Source: Ophiura sarsii (lineage: Eukaryota; Echinodermata; Ophiuroidea; Amphilepidida; Ophiuridae). Taken from it: 64,000 bases of DNA. Below the pieces are notes generated by a model. The model was given only the letters and a program-made list of their open reading frames with translations, was not told the DNA's origin and searched no databases. The stretch is from positions 63,707,060 to 63,771,059 of the forward strand of contig CM069447.1 in the NCBI GenBank assembly GCA_035610835.1. Direction: 5' to 3'. A program made the translations under genes and the position numbers. Positions 33,526-45,152 of this stretch are shown here, piece after piece; the first letter of the stretch is position 1, and the number at the start of each line of letters is the position of its first letter.

Positions 33526-34445
33526 AATTTACTGGCCACACCTGTTTTAAGATCCAGGGACTCATTTTAACCCTCGTCCTCTTGAGACGTTTTCATAACA
33601 CTGCTATCTCGGGGAGGGGGGGGGGGGGGGGGGGTGGTACCACTCCCTAAAAAATCCAAATTGAGATACAGAGTATGCTAATTTGGGTACCATACTACCA
33701 TGGTATAGCTATATGTCCCCTTTTCCCATACATACCAAAACAAGTACCACATCCCACGCATGACGTCACTAAACATGGCCGACCTAAAAATCACGCCGTA
33801 TTAGCTGTAACATTGACATTTTCGCCAACAAAAGTTCCAAATATTGGAATTTCACTCGGTGTTTTGCTTATAAGTGAGGGAAATGGTGTTTCTAACATAA
33901 ACTATAATATTCAGGACCATAACATTAAATGGCGTTTCAAACAAATTGTAAGGTGGCAATTTCTATCGGACTTTGACGGCTTACCCTACCCCTGGGTAAG
34001 GTGGTACCCTCATTTTTCCCCGTGAAAATGAGCGCAAGGGATGTAAAAGTGATCACCTAGACGCCTGCTCTTTGCGTTTTAGCGCAATCGGCGACAATTC
34101 TTAGGGGGAGTAGACCATCCCCTTAGGAGGACAGGGGTTAAAACATCGAACTCTCCAGGGACCTAATACCGATAGCGACATAATGGGACATTGATGTTAT
34201 AAATAAAAGTGTATTTACCAGGGACATCATTAACATCAATCCGTAGCAATTCTCTGGGGAATCATGATGACTTAATGCAAACGCCTAACCGCATAACAGT
34301 TTGAACTATATACTGCGAGTTTACCTCGAAGCGTATGTTTAACTAAATTATATTACGTCTAGAAACTCTAGCATGGTGGAAATCTTGTCTGGCATCCATA
34401 GGGATCTTAAATGGTTGAATGGCCTACCTTTCGGCGAGAACAGGT
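33526..34445 (+). repeat. Dispersed repeat, copy 1, interrupted
   Basis: TTACTGGCCACACC and, after a break of about 550 bp (33607-34150), CTCCAGGGACCTAAT through GAATGGCCTACCTTTCGG match 37672-38040 in order. The interrupting segment has a G run at 33609-33634 and the phrase GGTGGTACC near each end. The 116-codon ORF at 33675 lies in the interruption and has no recognisable domain. Confidence 0.75.
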
Positions 34446-34520
34446 TACAGGTGGTCTTGTTGATTGGTGATATTGAAATTAGTTGACACTATCATGTATA
34501 TAGAGTAATGACGTATTGGT

Positions 34521-34848
34521 AAGGCCAAACAAAGAAGAAGGTTTGTCTCAGAAGCCCACCCGCATTGGTATGTGAAATGAGCTACGGCGCGTATGTCTAT
34601 GCGCTGGGGTCTAAAAAACATTTTTTTAAAGATTTTTTAAAGAATCTTTTTGGATTTTTTTAAATTAAAAAAAAAAAAGTTTAAAAAAAGTTCTCTGTAA
34701 GCTTGGATAAGCAACAACAAAAAAATGCCAAAAAAGAAAGAAAAATCGCATACCTCATAGCCTATTTTCTAAAAATAACAAAAAACAAAAAATCGCACAG
34801 CACTTTTTTGCACAATGTTTCTGAGACAGACCTTCTTTGTTTGGCCTA
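34521..34848. mobile_element. MITE with AAGGCCAAACAAAGAAG ends
   Basis: The left end TAAGGCCAAACAAAGAAGAAG is inverted at the right (CTTCTTTGTTTGGCCTAAA). Both are followed inward by TCTGTCTCAGAA-like sequence. The interior is A-rich. Confidence 0.8.
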
Positions 34849-35647
34849 AATGAACCCTAACCCCCGGTGGCGGGGATTTTGGAATAAAACTATCAGGGGA
34901 GAACGCGGGTTCAATTTGGATGGAAAATCGGCATCGCCAGCACCAGGGAACGCACCAGGGTCGATCGCGTACCATTCAGGCCCCTATTTAACTAAGGAGG
35001 CAGCTCGTAAAATCGTAAGACTTTCTTGCGCATATGATATCACGCCGCACAATGGGCCAGTACAGATCCAAAGTGTGCCAAAAGTCCAATTTGGTCACTC
35101 CTTTTTCAACTTTTTAATCTTATTTCAATGTATAGTACGGTACCCTAAGGAATATAATGATACAAGATTTAGCTCTTAAAACTTTTAATATTTTTATTTA
35201 TCTTCTGCAAGCACGATAATTACGGCTAGGCCTATATTATATGACGTAACATTGACACCGTGTCAATCTACAAAATCTGTGATTCCGGCTTTATTTAGCC
35301 ACTAGATACCATTATTAAACTTTGTTTTGGTACATTGCATGCCTTGTAATTAGTATACAAAAAGATTTTGAATAGTTCTAATGTAAGTGTGAAAAAAATG
35401 TGAATAAGTGAAATTCTGACGTAACATTGACATCGTGTCAATGTTACGCCAAAGTAATACATTTTCTATCATATTTTTCTTAAGACACATTTGAACGACT
35501 TCAAACTTTGTCAATTAATTGCACACCCAAAGGTGAATGTTACATAAAATAACTGAATCAAAAGCATTTGTACTTTTGATGATACATAAGCATGTCACAC
35601 ATTGTGTCCCAACCTGGTGGAATGACCCTTATACAAATAATTATACA

Positions 35648-35950
35648 TGTGATGCGATTTGTGAAAACCCGCCACATGGTGGCATTTTTCATATAAGAGA
35701 TATTTATATCATAAGAAAGCTAAAACCGTGCTGATTACAGAACTGTTTCGATCATTTTTCTACGATCACTACAAAAACAGTTATGAGTGAATGATGATTG
35801 TGATGTCATAAAAGCTACAAAACAAGAAATCATGAAAACAGGCCAAAAAGATACATAATTCAATAGAAGATGATGACACAAAGTATTGAAAATATTGGAT
35901 TTTTAAAAATAAAAATAAAAATTAATTTTACCCATAATCCATAGTTCCTA
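35648..35950 (+). repeat. Dispersed repeat matching 846-1140
   Basis: Begins GTGATGCGATTTGTGAA. From CTGATTACAGAACTGTTTCG to CATAATCC it follows the 871-1150 sequence closely. Confidence 0.8.
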
Positions 35951-36067
35951 GTTTCCTCCTGCAACTGCTACATATAATTAACATTTATTTAAGTGTTGGA
36001 ATATTTGACTGACGCTTATTTGCCTTTTTATATTCATGTAATCTGATATTTACAAATTGAACACTGC

Positions 36068-36545
36068 AATATAACCGACCAATCGAAATTTAGCATTTGA
36101 ATGTCGCCATACACTTTTTAAAATGTCTTTATTGAATTTTGCGATTCAAGATACCTCTTAAAAGATAATTTGACCTTTCAAACAAAGACAGATATCAACA
36201 TAAAAGCTCTATACTTCAACCGACCAATCAAATTTCGGCATTTTGATGACGTCATGCATCTTCAAGAATGTCTTCATTGATCTTTGAGCTTCTCATAACC
36301 CTTGACCAGCAAATTAGCCTTTACATTTATATATTTATATTAGCAATGAGAATTCAATCGACCAATCAAAATTCAGCATTTAGATGACGTTATAATTTTC
36401 AAAAAGGGCTTCATTCGATTCTACGTATCTACAAACCCCTTATAAATGTAATTTTGACTTATAAAACGACAGATACTAACGTTGGTATTGATAATTCAAC
36501 CGACCAATCAAAATTCAGCATTTTTATGACGTCATAGATTTTCAA
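36068..36545. repeat. Four imperfect tandem units with CCAATCA and TGACGTCAT motifs
   Basis: CGACCAATC(A/G)AAATT(C/T)(A/C/G)GCATTT starts units near 36072, 36219, 36359 and 36502. In two units TGACGTCAT follows immediately; the other two have decayed forms (ATGTCGCCAT, TGACGTTAT). The period is about 140 bp. Confidence 0.8.
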
Positions 36546-37671
36546 AAATATCTTACATTGGCAATTTTATCTTGTTTTTATGCCGATAATGTCATGATTG
36601 GACTTTGGCACACTTTAAGACAATTCTGGCCCACTGTGCGCCGGGCATACCAGGAGATTGACTTGGGAACCACGCGCTACCCGGACCTAGTAGAGTATTT
36701 ATAATAACATTCAAGGCTGTCAGGATTAACAACAAAATTCAACGCAAGGTACAGCCAGCAGGGAGGTCAGGCTGCGTGTCAGATTTTGTTATACGCAAGA
36801 AAACAATGGAGTCTCAGTGATTACAATATTTGCTAGAAATAGCTTCGGAAAATGGTCTATTTGGGCATCTCAAAAACTGAGAAACGTGTTAAAAATCATG
36901 TAGAATTTTAGAGGAGGATCATTAGCATCTGCAGAACGGTAGAATGTATATTATTAAACACGTTTTGTGACCAAAGTTATGTCGTAAAACGTTGGAAAAT
37001 TCACGTTTTGAAAATATGTGGTCTTCGAAATTACAGGAATCCTAACTCATTCTAAACCTCACCAAATCATGAAATGAACCCTCGTCTACAAAAAAGTCCA
37101 TGTACGTATTGCTCTATCTGCTTGGAGATAGCGAAGACCACGCAAACATCATAGCTTCATACAACGGAATGAAATCCGCCATAGAGATTACACAGCGAAA
37201 ATCGTAGAGATTTGCACTGCAGTCCTCTGTGTAGGGAGTGTTGACAAAAGCAAGGTCGTTTGGATATTGTGTTTGTGCATGTTTGTGACGACTGACCCCG
37301 TTTAACAATCTTCATAGCTTTCATATAGGGCTTGGGTGACCTAACTATTGAGTGAGGTAAATTTGGAAGTACGCTGTATATTTACTTAAGTGTATATTAT
37401 GACGCGCAGATAATTTATATCAATGTCTATTGTCATTTCTGATTTCTTTCATAATTATTTTGTTCAAATTGGGTGTTAGCGCATAAAATGAAACAGCTAC
37501 AAGTATAAATGCGTGTGTGATTATTCCATAGCAACAGCCTCCATGCGCTTAACGTATTGTTTAATTATAAATAGTGTCTGCATTGGTAACTTAAGTTTTC
37601 TCTTAAATTTAAAAGAGTGAGGCGCCTGTACAAATGTTATAAAACTGTCCACCAAAACATTGGGTATACTG

Positions 37672-38040
37672 TTCTTTATTGACCACACCCACTGTGTCTT
37701 AAACCAAAATCTAGGGACTTATTTGAAAACATTGACACTCCAGGGACTTAATAATAACAGCGATATAATGGGACATATAAGTTATAAATACAAATGTATT
37801 ACGAGGAACTTCATTGAGTTCAGTAGTAACACATTGGAGAGTCATGATGACTTAATACAAACGCCTTACCGTATAACGGTTTGAACTACATACTACGAGT
37901 TCACCTCGAAGCGTATGTTTAAGTCAAGTATCTTACATCTAGAAACCCGAGCATGGTGGAAAGGTTGAGCTTTGTTCTGCGACAACCATAGAGAACTTAA
38001 ATGGATGAATGGCCTACCTTTGGGCAAGACAGGTTGCGGG
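37672..38040 (+). repeat. Dispersed repeat, copy 2
   Basis: Uninterrupted relative of 33526-34445: CATGATGACTTAATACAAACGCC, CGAAGCGTATGTTTAA and GAATGGCCTACCTTTGGG appear in the same order. The 74-codon ORF over it is chance. Confidence 0.8.
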
Positions 38041-38731
38041 CGGTCTACGGGCTAGGTCGTTCAAATCAATTCACAGCGTCATGTATCCAGGGTAAAGTAG
38101 GTGAACGATATTGATAAATAAACAAGATAGCTTAACGCAAATCACGCCTGTTGTCAGCTTTGATTTGTTTCAATTCTTCTTCTTCAGATTTGGTTTAAAC
38201 AAAGCAATTTAAACAGCCATAGATGTAAAATGTAATGGTGATATCGGAATGAGAGGAGGAGGACCAAGGAGGCAAAATACCGAAAAGAAATTACAACAAC
38301 AGTTGCAAATCCCATTTCCATGGTTACATAGACCAAGGCAACCTTAAGATTCGGCCCGTGGTTTTTAGTTTACGTATAATGTAAAATAAATTAAATATTG
38401 ATTTGCATATCTGTCAGTTTAAGAATAACTATTTTGAAGGATAACGTCTTATCTCCTTCAAATAGTCATTCATCAATCTCTTGTTTTCCACTTAAAAGCT
38501 GATTGATATTTTATACTTTTATCCAAACATACCCTAAGTGGTACTCCATGTTTATAGATGTCATCTATAATCGTAGGTTAAGTCCATTAAATAATAATTA
38601 CACTATAATACGTCGTGAGCACCTACGTAGTTTCCCGTTTCGGTCAATTTCGAGAATGCCATAATTCATATACATGCTGATAAAATGTTTTTATCAAAAG
38701 GCAATGAACTTCTTAAACAAATTCTGACCTA
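38041..38731. other. No gene seen
   Basis: No feature recognised. Confidence 0.4.
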
Positions 38732-39745
38732 ATGGCCCTGTCACACTTACGGCGATCAGACCAGCGATTGCATTGCACTGAAAAGTATCACAATATGAAT
38801 AACACGCAGGAAGAGCGCAAAAAACTGTCCGAAATTGTTCATCTTTAAATCAAGATCACTAAAACCCTTTCTGTTGCGATCAGACCGGCGCTTGCATTGC
38901 GCTGAAAATGTATTGAGGACGGGAAAGGGTCCCATTGCAGTACACCGCGCTTCTATTGTGCATGCACAAAACAAGCGCGTAGGTTCGGCGTTTTGCCTAG
39001 GGCGCTGTAATAACTCAATAGTGTCGCGGTGGCGGCGCAAAGCGAGCGACGTGAGCGCCCCGTTGACGTTGACGTAGGGTTCGATGTTGTCGAGCAGACT
39101 GCCTTCCTTTTTCCCTTTCTCTGCGTTTGGGTGCGGAAGCCTTTCTCTTGCCTTTTGCGTTTACCATGTTTTCTATGTTGTTCAATTTTGTTCACTAGTC
39201 AAGCTCCGAAAACAAGAATGAGCACGCAGGATGCTCTGTTTATTCGCTCTTTGCACGGATCCACCATTTGCAAGGATAATCAGATTGAATCATTGCATAA
39301 TGTCTCACTGCATGACAAGTCATATAGTGAAGAGAGAGTCGAACCAGTTCGAGGCTCTCCTCACAAATGGCGGACCGTGCAAAGGGCGAATAGGGCGATT
39401 GCACGCAGGGTCATTAGTTCTTCCAGAATGCATGGATGGAGTACAATACCAATCACCTGTTAAACTGATATTTATCCAAGAGAGACTTGAAAGTAGGAAC
39501 GCAATGGGTCGTACTAAGAGCGCAAAGAAAACCTGATGAGCGGGATAGTAACATAAGAGCTTGTTTTCCGCGATCTTACGGCATGTTATTCAGCAATACA
39601 AGCGCTGACTTCATCGCAGCAGAGTAAACACACGCGCAGCGCTCTGTTTGCGTTTGTCTTAGCGCTTATATAGGCCTACTTGTTGATACTTTTTCAGCGC
39701 ATTGCAAGTGCAAGGCCTGATTGCGTAGATATGTGACAGCCCTTT
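38732..39745. mobile_element. Candidate 1-kb element, GGCCCTGTCACA/TGTGACAGCCC ends
   Basis: GGCCCTGTCACACTTACGGC at 38733 and ATATGTGACAGCCCTTT at 39728-39744 form imperfect inverted ends like those of 48505-49016. The interior is relatively GC-rich (39020-39080) and repeats GCGATCAGACC(A/G)GCG(A/C)TTGCATTGC(A/G)CTGAAAA at 38752 and 38876. Several overlapping ORFs of 80-144 codons exist on both strands, none with a recognisable domain, so I do not call genes. Confidence 0.55.
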
Positions 39746-40573
39746 CAATACACGTTTGAATAATCCCTGAATGTTATCAATGTATCTACATTAATTAAAT
39801 TTAACACTGCATGAAATTATAGCTTCTACCAAAAATAAATATTTTATTGTTGCATTTTGTAACCGTTCAATTGAATTTTAGAATTTTAGAATCGGACTAA
39901 CCATACTGAAGGTATATATACTTTATTTACTTCACATTTTTTCAAAAGGAAAAATAAATAAATAAAACTTGTTTGAAACAAGTAAAGATATTCACTCTTC
40001 TGTTTTGTTTTGCTTTGTTTTGTTTTGTTTTGTTCCCTCCTGTTTCTGGCTTTTATGGCCGATCGAATCTTTGCTGGTTAAGTATGTTTATTACATTTGA
40101 AGGGAAACATAATTCGTTACACTTTAGTGATCTAATGCTTTGTTTCTCTTTGGCATCCTAATCTCGGTTAGAATAGCTGATGTAATATGTGGTAGCCTAC
40201 TGGGTGGATAGAAGTGTGGTAGGCCTACTGGGTGGATAGAAGTGGTGTAACATTTTGATGGAGTAGTTGCTGAAGGAAATATAAAGTTGAGATAACTATA
40301 GCATTTAATCACAGAATAACTTATTGCAAGAAATTGTGTAACGGTTTTGAAAAGTTGTCATCTAGGAAGCTGATTTGGTAATAATCTTATTCAAATATTG
40401 GACAAACAATTCAAATTTGCCAATCTCAAGCTAAAATGATGAAAAATTTGATATTAATTTGTCCAAAATGTCCAAAATGTCTCGCCATTGTTGTACCAGC
40501 TCTGTCCTCGCTGGTATCACTAGACTAGGTAAGTCTACATTAATAATTAATTAATTATTAATTAAACCATTTG
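39746..40573. repeat. No gene; short tandem repeats
   Basis: Contains (TTTTG)n at 40001-40034 and a duplicated GGTAGCCTACTGGGTGGATAG-type unit at 40190-40243 (two copies, period 28). Confidence 0.6.
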
Positions 40574-40575
40574 GA

Positions 40576-40620
40576 ACGGTAGTTGCTACTGAGTTTCACG
40601 CTTGTGCGATCATCAGACAA
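40576..40620 (-). repeat. Hammerhead-like flank motif, copy 1, of GIY-YIG element relic
   Basis: On the minus strand: CTGATGA (40616-40610), then CGC-ACAA-GCG, then GAAAC (40597-40593), then TCAGTAGCAACTACCGTTC. CTGATGA plus GAAAC around a small stem is the hammerhead core pattern. The same sequence flanks the other side at 41505-41550. Confidence 0.5.
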
Positions 40621-40706
40621 CTGGTTGCTCTTCTGTGCATACCGGGAAAGTCGTTGGTTATTGCGGACGTGGTTGTAGATGCCAGTTATTACGAACGTGA
40701 TTGTAT

Positions 40707-41340
40707 TTAGGTTATGCCTCTGGGACAATTCGTGAGGTAGAACTTGTTTTCATGGCGGCACTTGGAAACAAGCTCAGATCTTTTGTTGAGGAGTCTACTT
40801 TTGTCGCCGTTGATGATGTAGAGCTTCTCCGTGAGGCAAAGGTCGCACAGCTTGGCTTCGTTGACGCATGCACGCGCTCTGGTGCTGATAGACCATTTGA
40901 TGGTGAATGGTTGGTTCTTCTTCTTTAGCTGCCACGCGTGTCTTGAGAGTTCAGTGCTGTGTTGGTGTTTTTCCTTTCTTATAGACTGCATGTATTGTGG
41001 TTGTAGTATCTCAACTTGAAGGGAAGTTCCGTGAGTCCGATGTATTCCTTGTGACATTTTTGTTGGTGATTGTTATCTCGGCGCTGAAGATGATGCTGGA
41101 AGCTTAGCAATTTCCTTTTAGTGGACAGTCTTCCTTCTTGCGTTAGGGGCAGTTGCATGTTTTCGACGTTTCTTCGTGCACGGTTTCGTTGGTGTTCGGT
41201 GAGACTTTCTTGTTGTGTGACTCGATAATACTAGCTATGTTGGGTATGCAGCTATAGCTAACTTTGACGGTGTTCCTGTTGAATATCTTGTGGAGCTTGG
41301 AATCCTTTGGGAAATGATTGTCGATGAGTTTCAAGTTATT
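40707..41340 (-). pseudogene. Relic of a GIY-YIG retroelement (Penelope-like), C-terminal part
   Basis: Minus strand, broken into three frames. 41334-41143 encodes [27 protein letters not shown] and TCNC; next comes DCPLKGNC. Around 41049-40990 another frame encodes EYIGLTELPFKLRYYNH, the GIY-YIG core. 40980-40722 encodes HSTELSRHAWQLKKKN, FTIKWSI, LCDLCLTEKLYII and LLNKRSELVSKCRHENK. This linker, Cys cluster and nuclease arrangement is that of the endonuclease end of Penelope-like elements, of a lineage clearly different from the 9-13 kb element. The RT domain is absent. It lies about 430 bp upstream of the hormone gene's first coding exon. Confidence 0.75.
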
Positions 41341-41504
41341 TATTTAATTTTTTAATTTTTTTAATCTTTCTTATTAAGTAATTTATTGATCAATGTCAAC
41401 CAATTAGTCAATCAATCTATCAATCTATCTATATATCTATTTATTCATTTATTGTATATAGCATGCTCAATGCTATTCAGAAAGAACTATTACATAAGAA
41501 ATTG

Positions 41505-41550
41505 AACGGTAGACGCTACTCCGAAATTCACGCTTGTGCGATTATCACTG
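41505..41550 (-). repeat. Hammerhead-like flank motif, copy 2 (decayed)
   Basis: Minus strand CAGTGATAATCGCACAAGCG, then TGAATTTCGG and AGTAGCGTCTACCGTTC. Direct repeat of 40576-40620 with the GAAAC changed to GAATT, placing the relic between two like repeats. Confidence 0.55.
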
Positions 41551-41740
41551 AGTTGTTAGATGATCGTACAAGCTCGGAGTACCAACCCGCTCTTAATGTA
41601 CCAACTTCTAGATTTATTAATTAATTTATTCCACAACGAACACGATGAATTCAACGTGATATTATTCTTTGTTAGTGTTTCATTGAAGGACGACTAATGA
41701 TAATAATGATTATGTTTCTATTTTTCAATTTTGTTCCCAT

Positions 41741-41768
41741 CTCACAGGTAACTTGGAGCAGTATATCC
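41741..41768 (+). other. 3' splice site and 5' UTR of the hormone gene
   Basis: CCCATCTCACAG (AG at 41746-41747), preceded by a T-rich tract, is a good acceptor just upstream of the start codon. This suggests a further non-coding exon upstream that I cannot place. Confidence 0.5.
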
Positions 41769-42032
41769 ATGGCGTCCATTACTCATCCACCAGTCGTCAC
41801 AGGTGTCATCATTCTATGGATGATTTGCTCATATCTTCCCGCCATCTGCTCAGCCAATCGTAATCACTGTACTCTATCTACTAGTCTGGTGACTATCCAG
41901 GATAGACGAGTTATAGACGGTGAAACGCGAGCGTCGATGTTTTGTAGTGCAACAATAGAGATAAATCAATGTGAGGGGCGGTGTAAATCGTATGAGTTGC
42001 CTAGCGCTACGTCACCTAATGGATTTGACAAG
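41769..42032 (+). CDS. pburs: Bursicon-beta-like cystine-knot hormone, coding exon 1
   Basis: 88 codons from ATG at 41769 to the donor AAG|GTAGGT (phase 0). Residues 1-29 form a signal peptide: hydrophobic VVTGVIILWMICSYLPAI and a likely cut after CSA. The mature part begins with Cys34, then RASMFCSATIEINQCEGRCK (Cys59, 68, 72), followed by LPSATSPNGFDK. The CEG-x-C-x-S and PS..xP.GF pattern is that of bursicon beta (partner of bursicon), a secreted glycoprotein-hormone-type cystine-knot subunit. In arthropods the alpha/beta dimer signals through an LGR receptor to drive cuticle tanning; its role in other phyla is less known. The in-frame sequence before ATG (MIIMIMFLFFNF) crosses the acceptor and is intronic. 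Together with exon 2 it makes a 142-residue precursor, the usual length. Confidence 0.88.
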
Positions 42033-42227
42033 GTAGGTTATTTATTACTCAGTATCACCTCAGTATCACTTCAGTTGAACCATGTCACCGCAAGTTGGTA
42101 AGATGTGTTAATGTCCGCGCGTTTTTGAGTGGTCTCGCATGGTGTAACTTCATTACAATGCATGTGTGATCACAAGCGCTATCACATTTCACTAGCTAAT
42201 GTTATCGGCTTTGGCTACAGTGAGATT

Positions 42228-42420
42228 ACACAGTAAAAAGATTACTCAATTTTGAGTTGAAGGGGACTGCAATGTTTTATTTGAGTATAATTGACTCAAA
42301 AATTGAATACATTTTACTCAAAATTGGAATATATTCTAGCCAACATTGGGTCAGATGTCAGAAAATATTGAGTAAAAACTCAATGACTCAAGAGTAGTGC
42401 CTTTTTACTCAACATTGAAT
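42228..42420. repeat. Region of repeated ACTCAA(A)ATTGA words
   Basis: Many copies of ACTCAA and its complement within 200 bp (TACTCAATTTTGAG, ATTGACTCAAAAATTGA, TACTCAACATTGAATAA). Probably a decayed MITE, but I could not fix the ends. Confidence 0.4.
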
Positions 42421-42518
42421 AATTACTGATATCGTATTTTGCTGCGTTCGCCCTGACGTAACTTCATGTTTTGAAGTAATGATCAACTTGAGGTGTTGGC
42501 GTCACCTAGCAACTTGAG

Positions 42519-42595
42519 GGCGTCAAAACTTGAAGTGGTGAAAGGGCGTCAAAACTTGAAGTGGTGATAGGGCGTCAAAACTTGAAGTGGTGATG
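42519..42595. repeat. Three tandem 26-bp units
   Basis: GGCGTCAAAACTTGAAGTGG with TG(A)TAG spacers at 42519, 42545 and 42571. Confidence 0.9.
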
Positions 42596-43972
42596 TCGCC
42601 TCGAGGTGACTACAAGCATGCACATGATACCGTAATGTTCTTATCCAGCTGCATTCATACTATGTCTGTAGGCACCTCGTATTCTGTATGACTGTGGAAC
42701 TAATTGTTTACATTTGAAACGAAATTGCAAAGGGAGAATTAGTATATACTGAAATAAGAAGTAAGCTTAGATGGCCGGCTCAGCTCAATTATGTCATACA
42801 CTTCCATTTCATGCTTGCACAGAAACACCACTGTGTCGATCATATTCCATCGACAAATTGTGATTATCACGTGGTCAAAACAGGCACCTTTAACATGTAT
42901 ATATGTGGGGCACCCAAGCAGAACGGATTTAAAGGGTGTCCCAACAGTTTTGATACCGTTTTAAAACTTTATCTCTCTTGTAAAATTACTTCGTAATATA
43001 TAACTGAAAACATATGTGGACAGAAGATCCCCAAAGACATTACGAAATAAATTAAAGAGTAATGTTGAATCTGAACAGGTTATTTGGCCTTTAACCACAA
43101 CCCTAACGATGTCGTTAAGAGCGTCGATTAACCAATGTCTTTTTCTTGCAGACTTCACCGGGATTAACTATTCAATTCTTAATATCAGTTTAACAAACCA
43201 AATTGAACTTCATAAATGTTAGCATCTTATGAAAAATTAAGAGCATGTCAAATATTTGTATTTTAAGTAAGTGTTATGAATCATTTGGTGATAATCTTAC
43301 AAAATATTGGTCTTAATGAATCTAAAGAAGCGATGATAAGCTGAAAATATGGGTTGTCTTGAGTTATCTGTCAAATGTATCTCATTTTGAATTCGAACTT
43401 GGGTTTCAATATGAAACTTTTTATAAGATTAGGATTTTGCCTGATTTTAAAAATATTGCATTTTATTATGAATTTAAATTCAGTTCTACGTTTCTTAAAA
43501 ATAGCGAGTACCCGTCCCCGCAAAATACTGACCAATTGCTTCACCATACCTACGTTGCAGTAAAGGTATCCCTCTTAAAATTGTTTCCATAGTAACTTGG
43601 TGGCTATTTTACTTTTTATTTGAGTTAACTCAAGGGGAGGCCTCCAAACAAATCGGCGATGCTTAGCCGATATGTGAAATGAAATCGGAAAAGTCAAATC
43701 GGCAATTTTCCTGAATCTCAGGGCACAGATTACTGAACCGATTTGACTTATTTCCTCTTGCCAATTTGTTTGGATGCCTCACCTTAGTGAGGTTTATTAT
43801 AGTTATTATGATGCTACTTAAACCCTTCCGTGACCCTAAATGACCTGGAAGCTTTCCCATCCTGAGCTTTTATGCAAGAAATAAGTATAGAATTTACATA
43901 TTTTTGTTTTCAACTTCTTGACCAGGCACTTGTTACAGACCATTAGAGCACAATAGTTAGCATGATATGTTA

Positions 43973-44122
43973 GGGAGCACATCAAAACTCGACCGCCCGG
44001 CAACCGCCGGTTCCGTGCAGTTCCGTGAGGTTGCAGCCGGTTTCTAATGTTCTAAACAATGATATGCGGTCCAACCGGGCGGAATCGCCGGTTGCCGCGC
44101 GGTCGAGTTTTGATTTGCTCCC
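43973..44122. mobile_element. 150-bp MITE with GC-rich arms, TTA target duplication
   Basis: GGGAGCACATCAAAACTCG and the inverse CGAGTTTTGATTTGCTCCC are flanked by TTA (43970-43972, 44123-44125). The arms carry CCGCCGGTTCCG and CGCCGGTTGCCGC. A shorter relative of 14948-15489. Confidence 0.88.
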
Positions 44123-44149
44123 TTAGACAAAAATAATCACCGGACTCAA

Positions 44150-44310
44150 AGCGCGTAGTTATAAAGAAGAAAAGAACATCACACTTATCATAAAAATGAA
44201 TTCAAACTGCCATCTCCCTACATGCTATTTTATAAGATTCGCGGTGATCGAAAGTCCCGTTTTCAATGACGTCATACTGTATAGTTACACATTCTCGTCA
44301 TCCTTCTCCT
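44150..44310. repeat. Partial relative of the 45153-45562 foldback
   Basis: AAAAATGAATTCAAACTGCC, GATTCGCGGTGATCGAAAGTCCC and TGACGTCAT parallel 45255-45335. The rest of the element is not recognisable. Confidence 0.65.
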
Positions 44311-45152
44311 CCTGCAAGGCAGGCGACCATAGGTTTCCTCCATGCACGGTGGTCTTTAGCAACGACGACTTTCTTGGATCGTGCTTTCATTTGAGCACCG
44401 ATAACCATGATGTCATTGTCAACAAACATTTTCAGAGTTCTAGAAAATTTGGTTGCTAATTAGATAGATAACTAGTTGAAAAAAAAACCTAGTTGAAAAC
44501 AAGGATCATAAGAATATTTAGCAGTAAATTAATGATCTTTAAAACATACACATATTCACACATACACTACTATTATCTATCGACGAACATTAATACTTAA
44601 CCTAACTATATAAAACAATAATACCATCTGATGGCATTTACCTCAATCAGGAAGCATGAAACAGTAGTTCACGAATTCTGGCGGCCCTAAGTAAAGCCTC
44701 CAGATGTAGCATATGTGTTCCCTTGGATGGGGACCATAGAGGACCATGGTGGAATATATAGCAAATGTCGCCCAAAGGCGACGCGATTGCCCGTTTCAAG
44801 TTTGTAAGCCCTGTTTTGGGCTATTACCTGTTTTTTTGATACCTTGTGTTTTATTCCATTATATGTTTTGCTTAGGTTATCTGGAAGGAAAGTGGGAAAA
44901 GAGCCAGAAGCTGGAATCGGGAATTTAATACACTAGGACGGAATAGAAAGGTCAGATATAAGTCACGTGGTCTAAAACAACCTGTTAAATGACCACGATA
45001 TGCGCATGGCTTATATAAAGGTAGTTACTAGTGCAACATGAACGGGTGTAGGTAATAGACAAGTCACAGTGCAGGACACAACTTCCGGAATGCTATCACT
45101 CTCTAACATTGTCTTACTCACAATACATTTTAATAAAATAGATCCACTTAAA

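Larger units (their letters stand above)
35041..36645. mobile_element. Candidate 1.6-kb element with GCACAATGGGCCAG ends
   Basis: GCCGCACAATGGGCCAG, then AAAGTGTGCCAAAAGTCCAA (35043-35092), is matched in inverse by TTGGACTTTGGCACACTTTA, then CTGGCCCACTGTGCGCC (36598-36643). Between them lie a copy of the 846-1205 repeat and the tandem array at 36068-36545. No transposase seen. Whether it is one element is an inference from the ends. Confidence 0.55.

Noticed and set aside
33675..34025. 116-codon ORF
   Set aside because: Lies in a segment interrupting a dispersed repeat, with no recognisable motif or splice context.
39029..39536. Overlapping ORFs of 101 and 144 codons in a GC-richer patch
   Set aside because: No domain, ORFs on both strands, and the patch lies within a candidate inverted-repeat element.
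41697..41768. Upstream in-frame ATGs of the hormone exon (MIIMIMFLFFNF...)
   Set aside because: They precede the CTCACAG splice acceptor and are probably intronic; the ATG at 41769 begins a better signal peptide.
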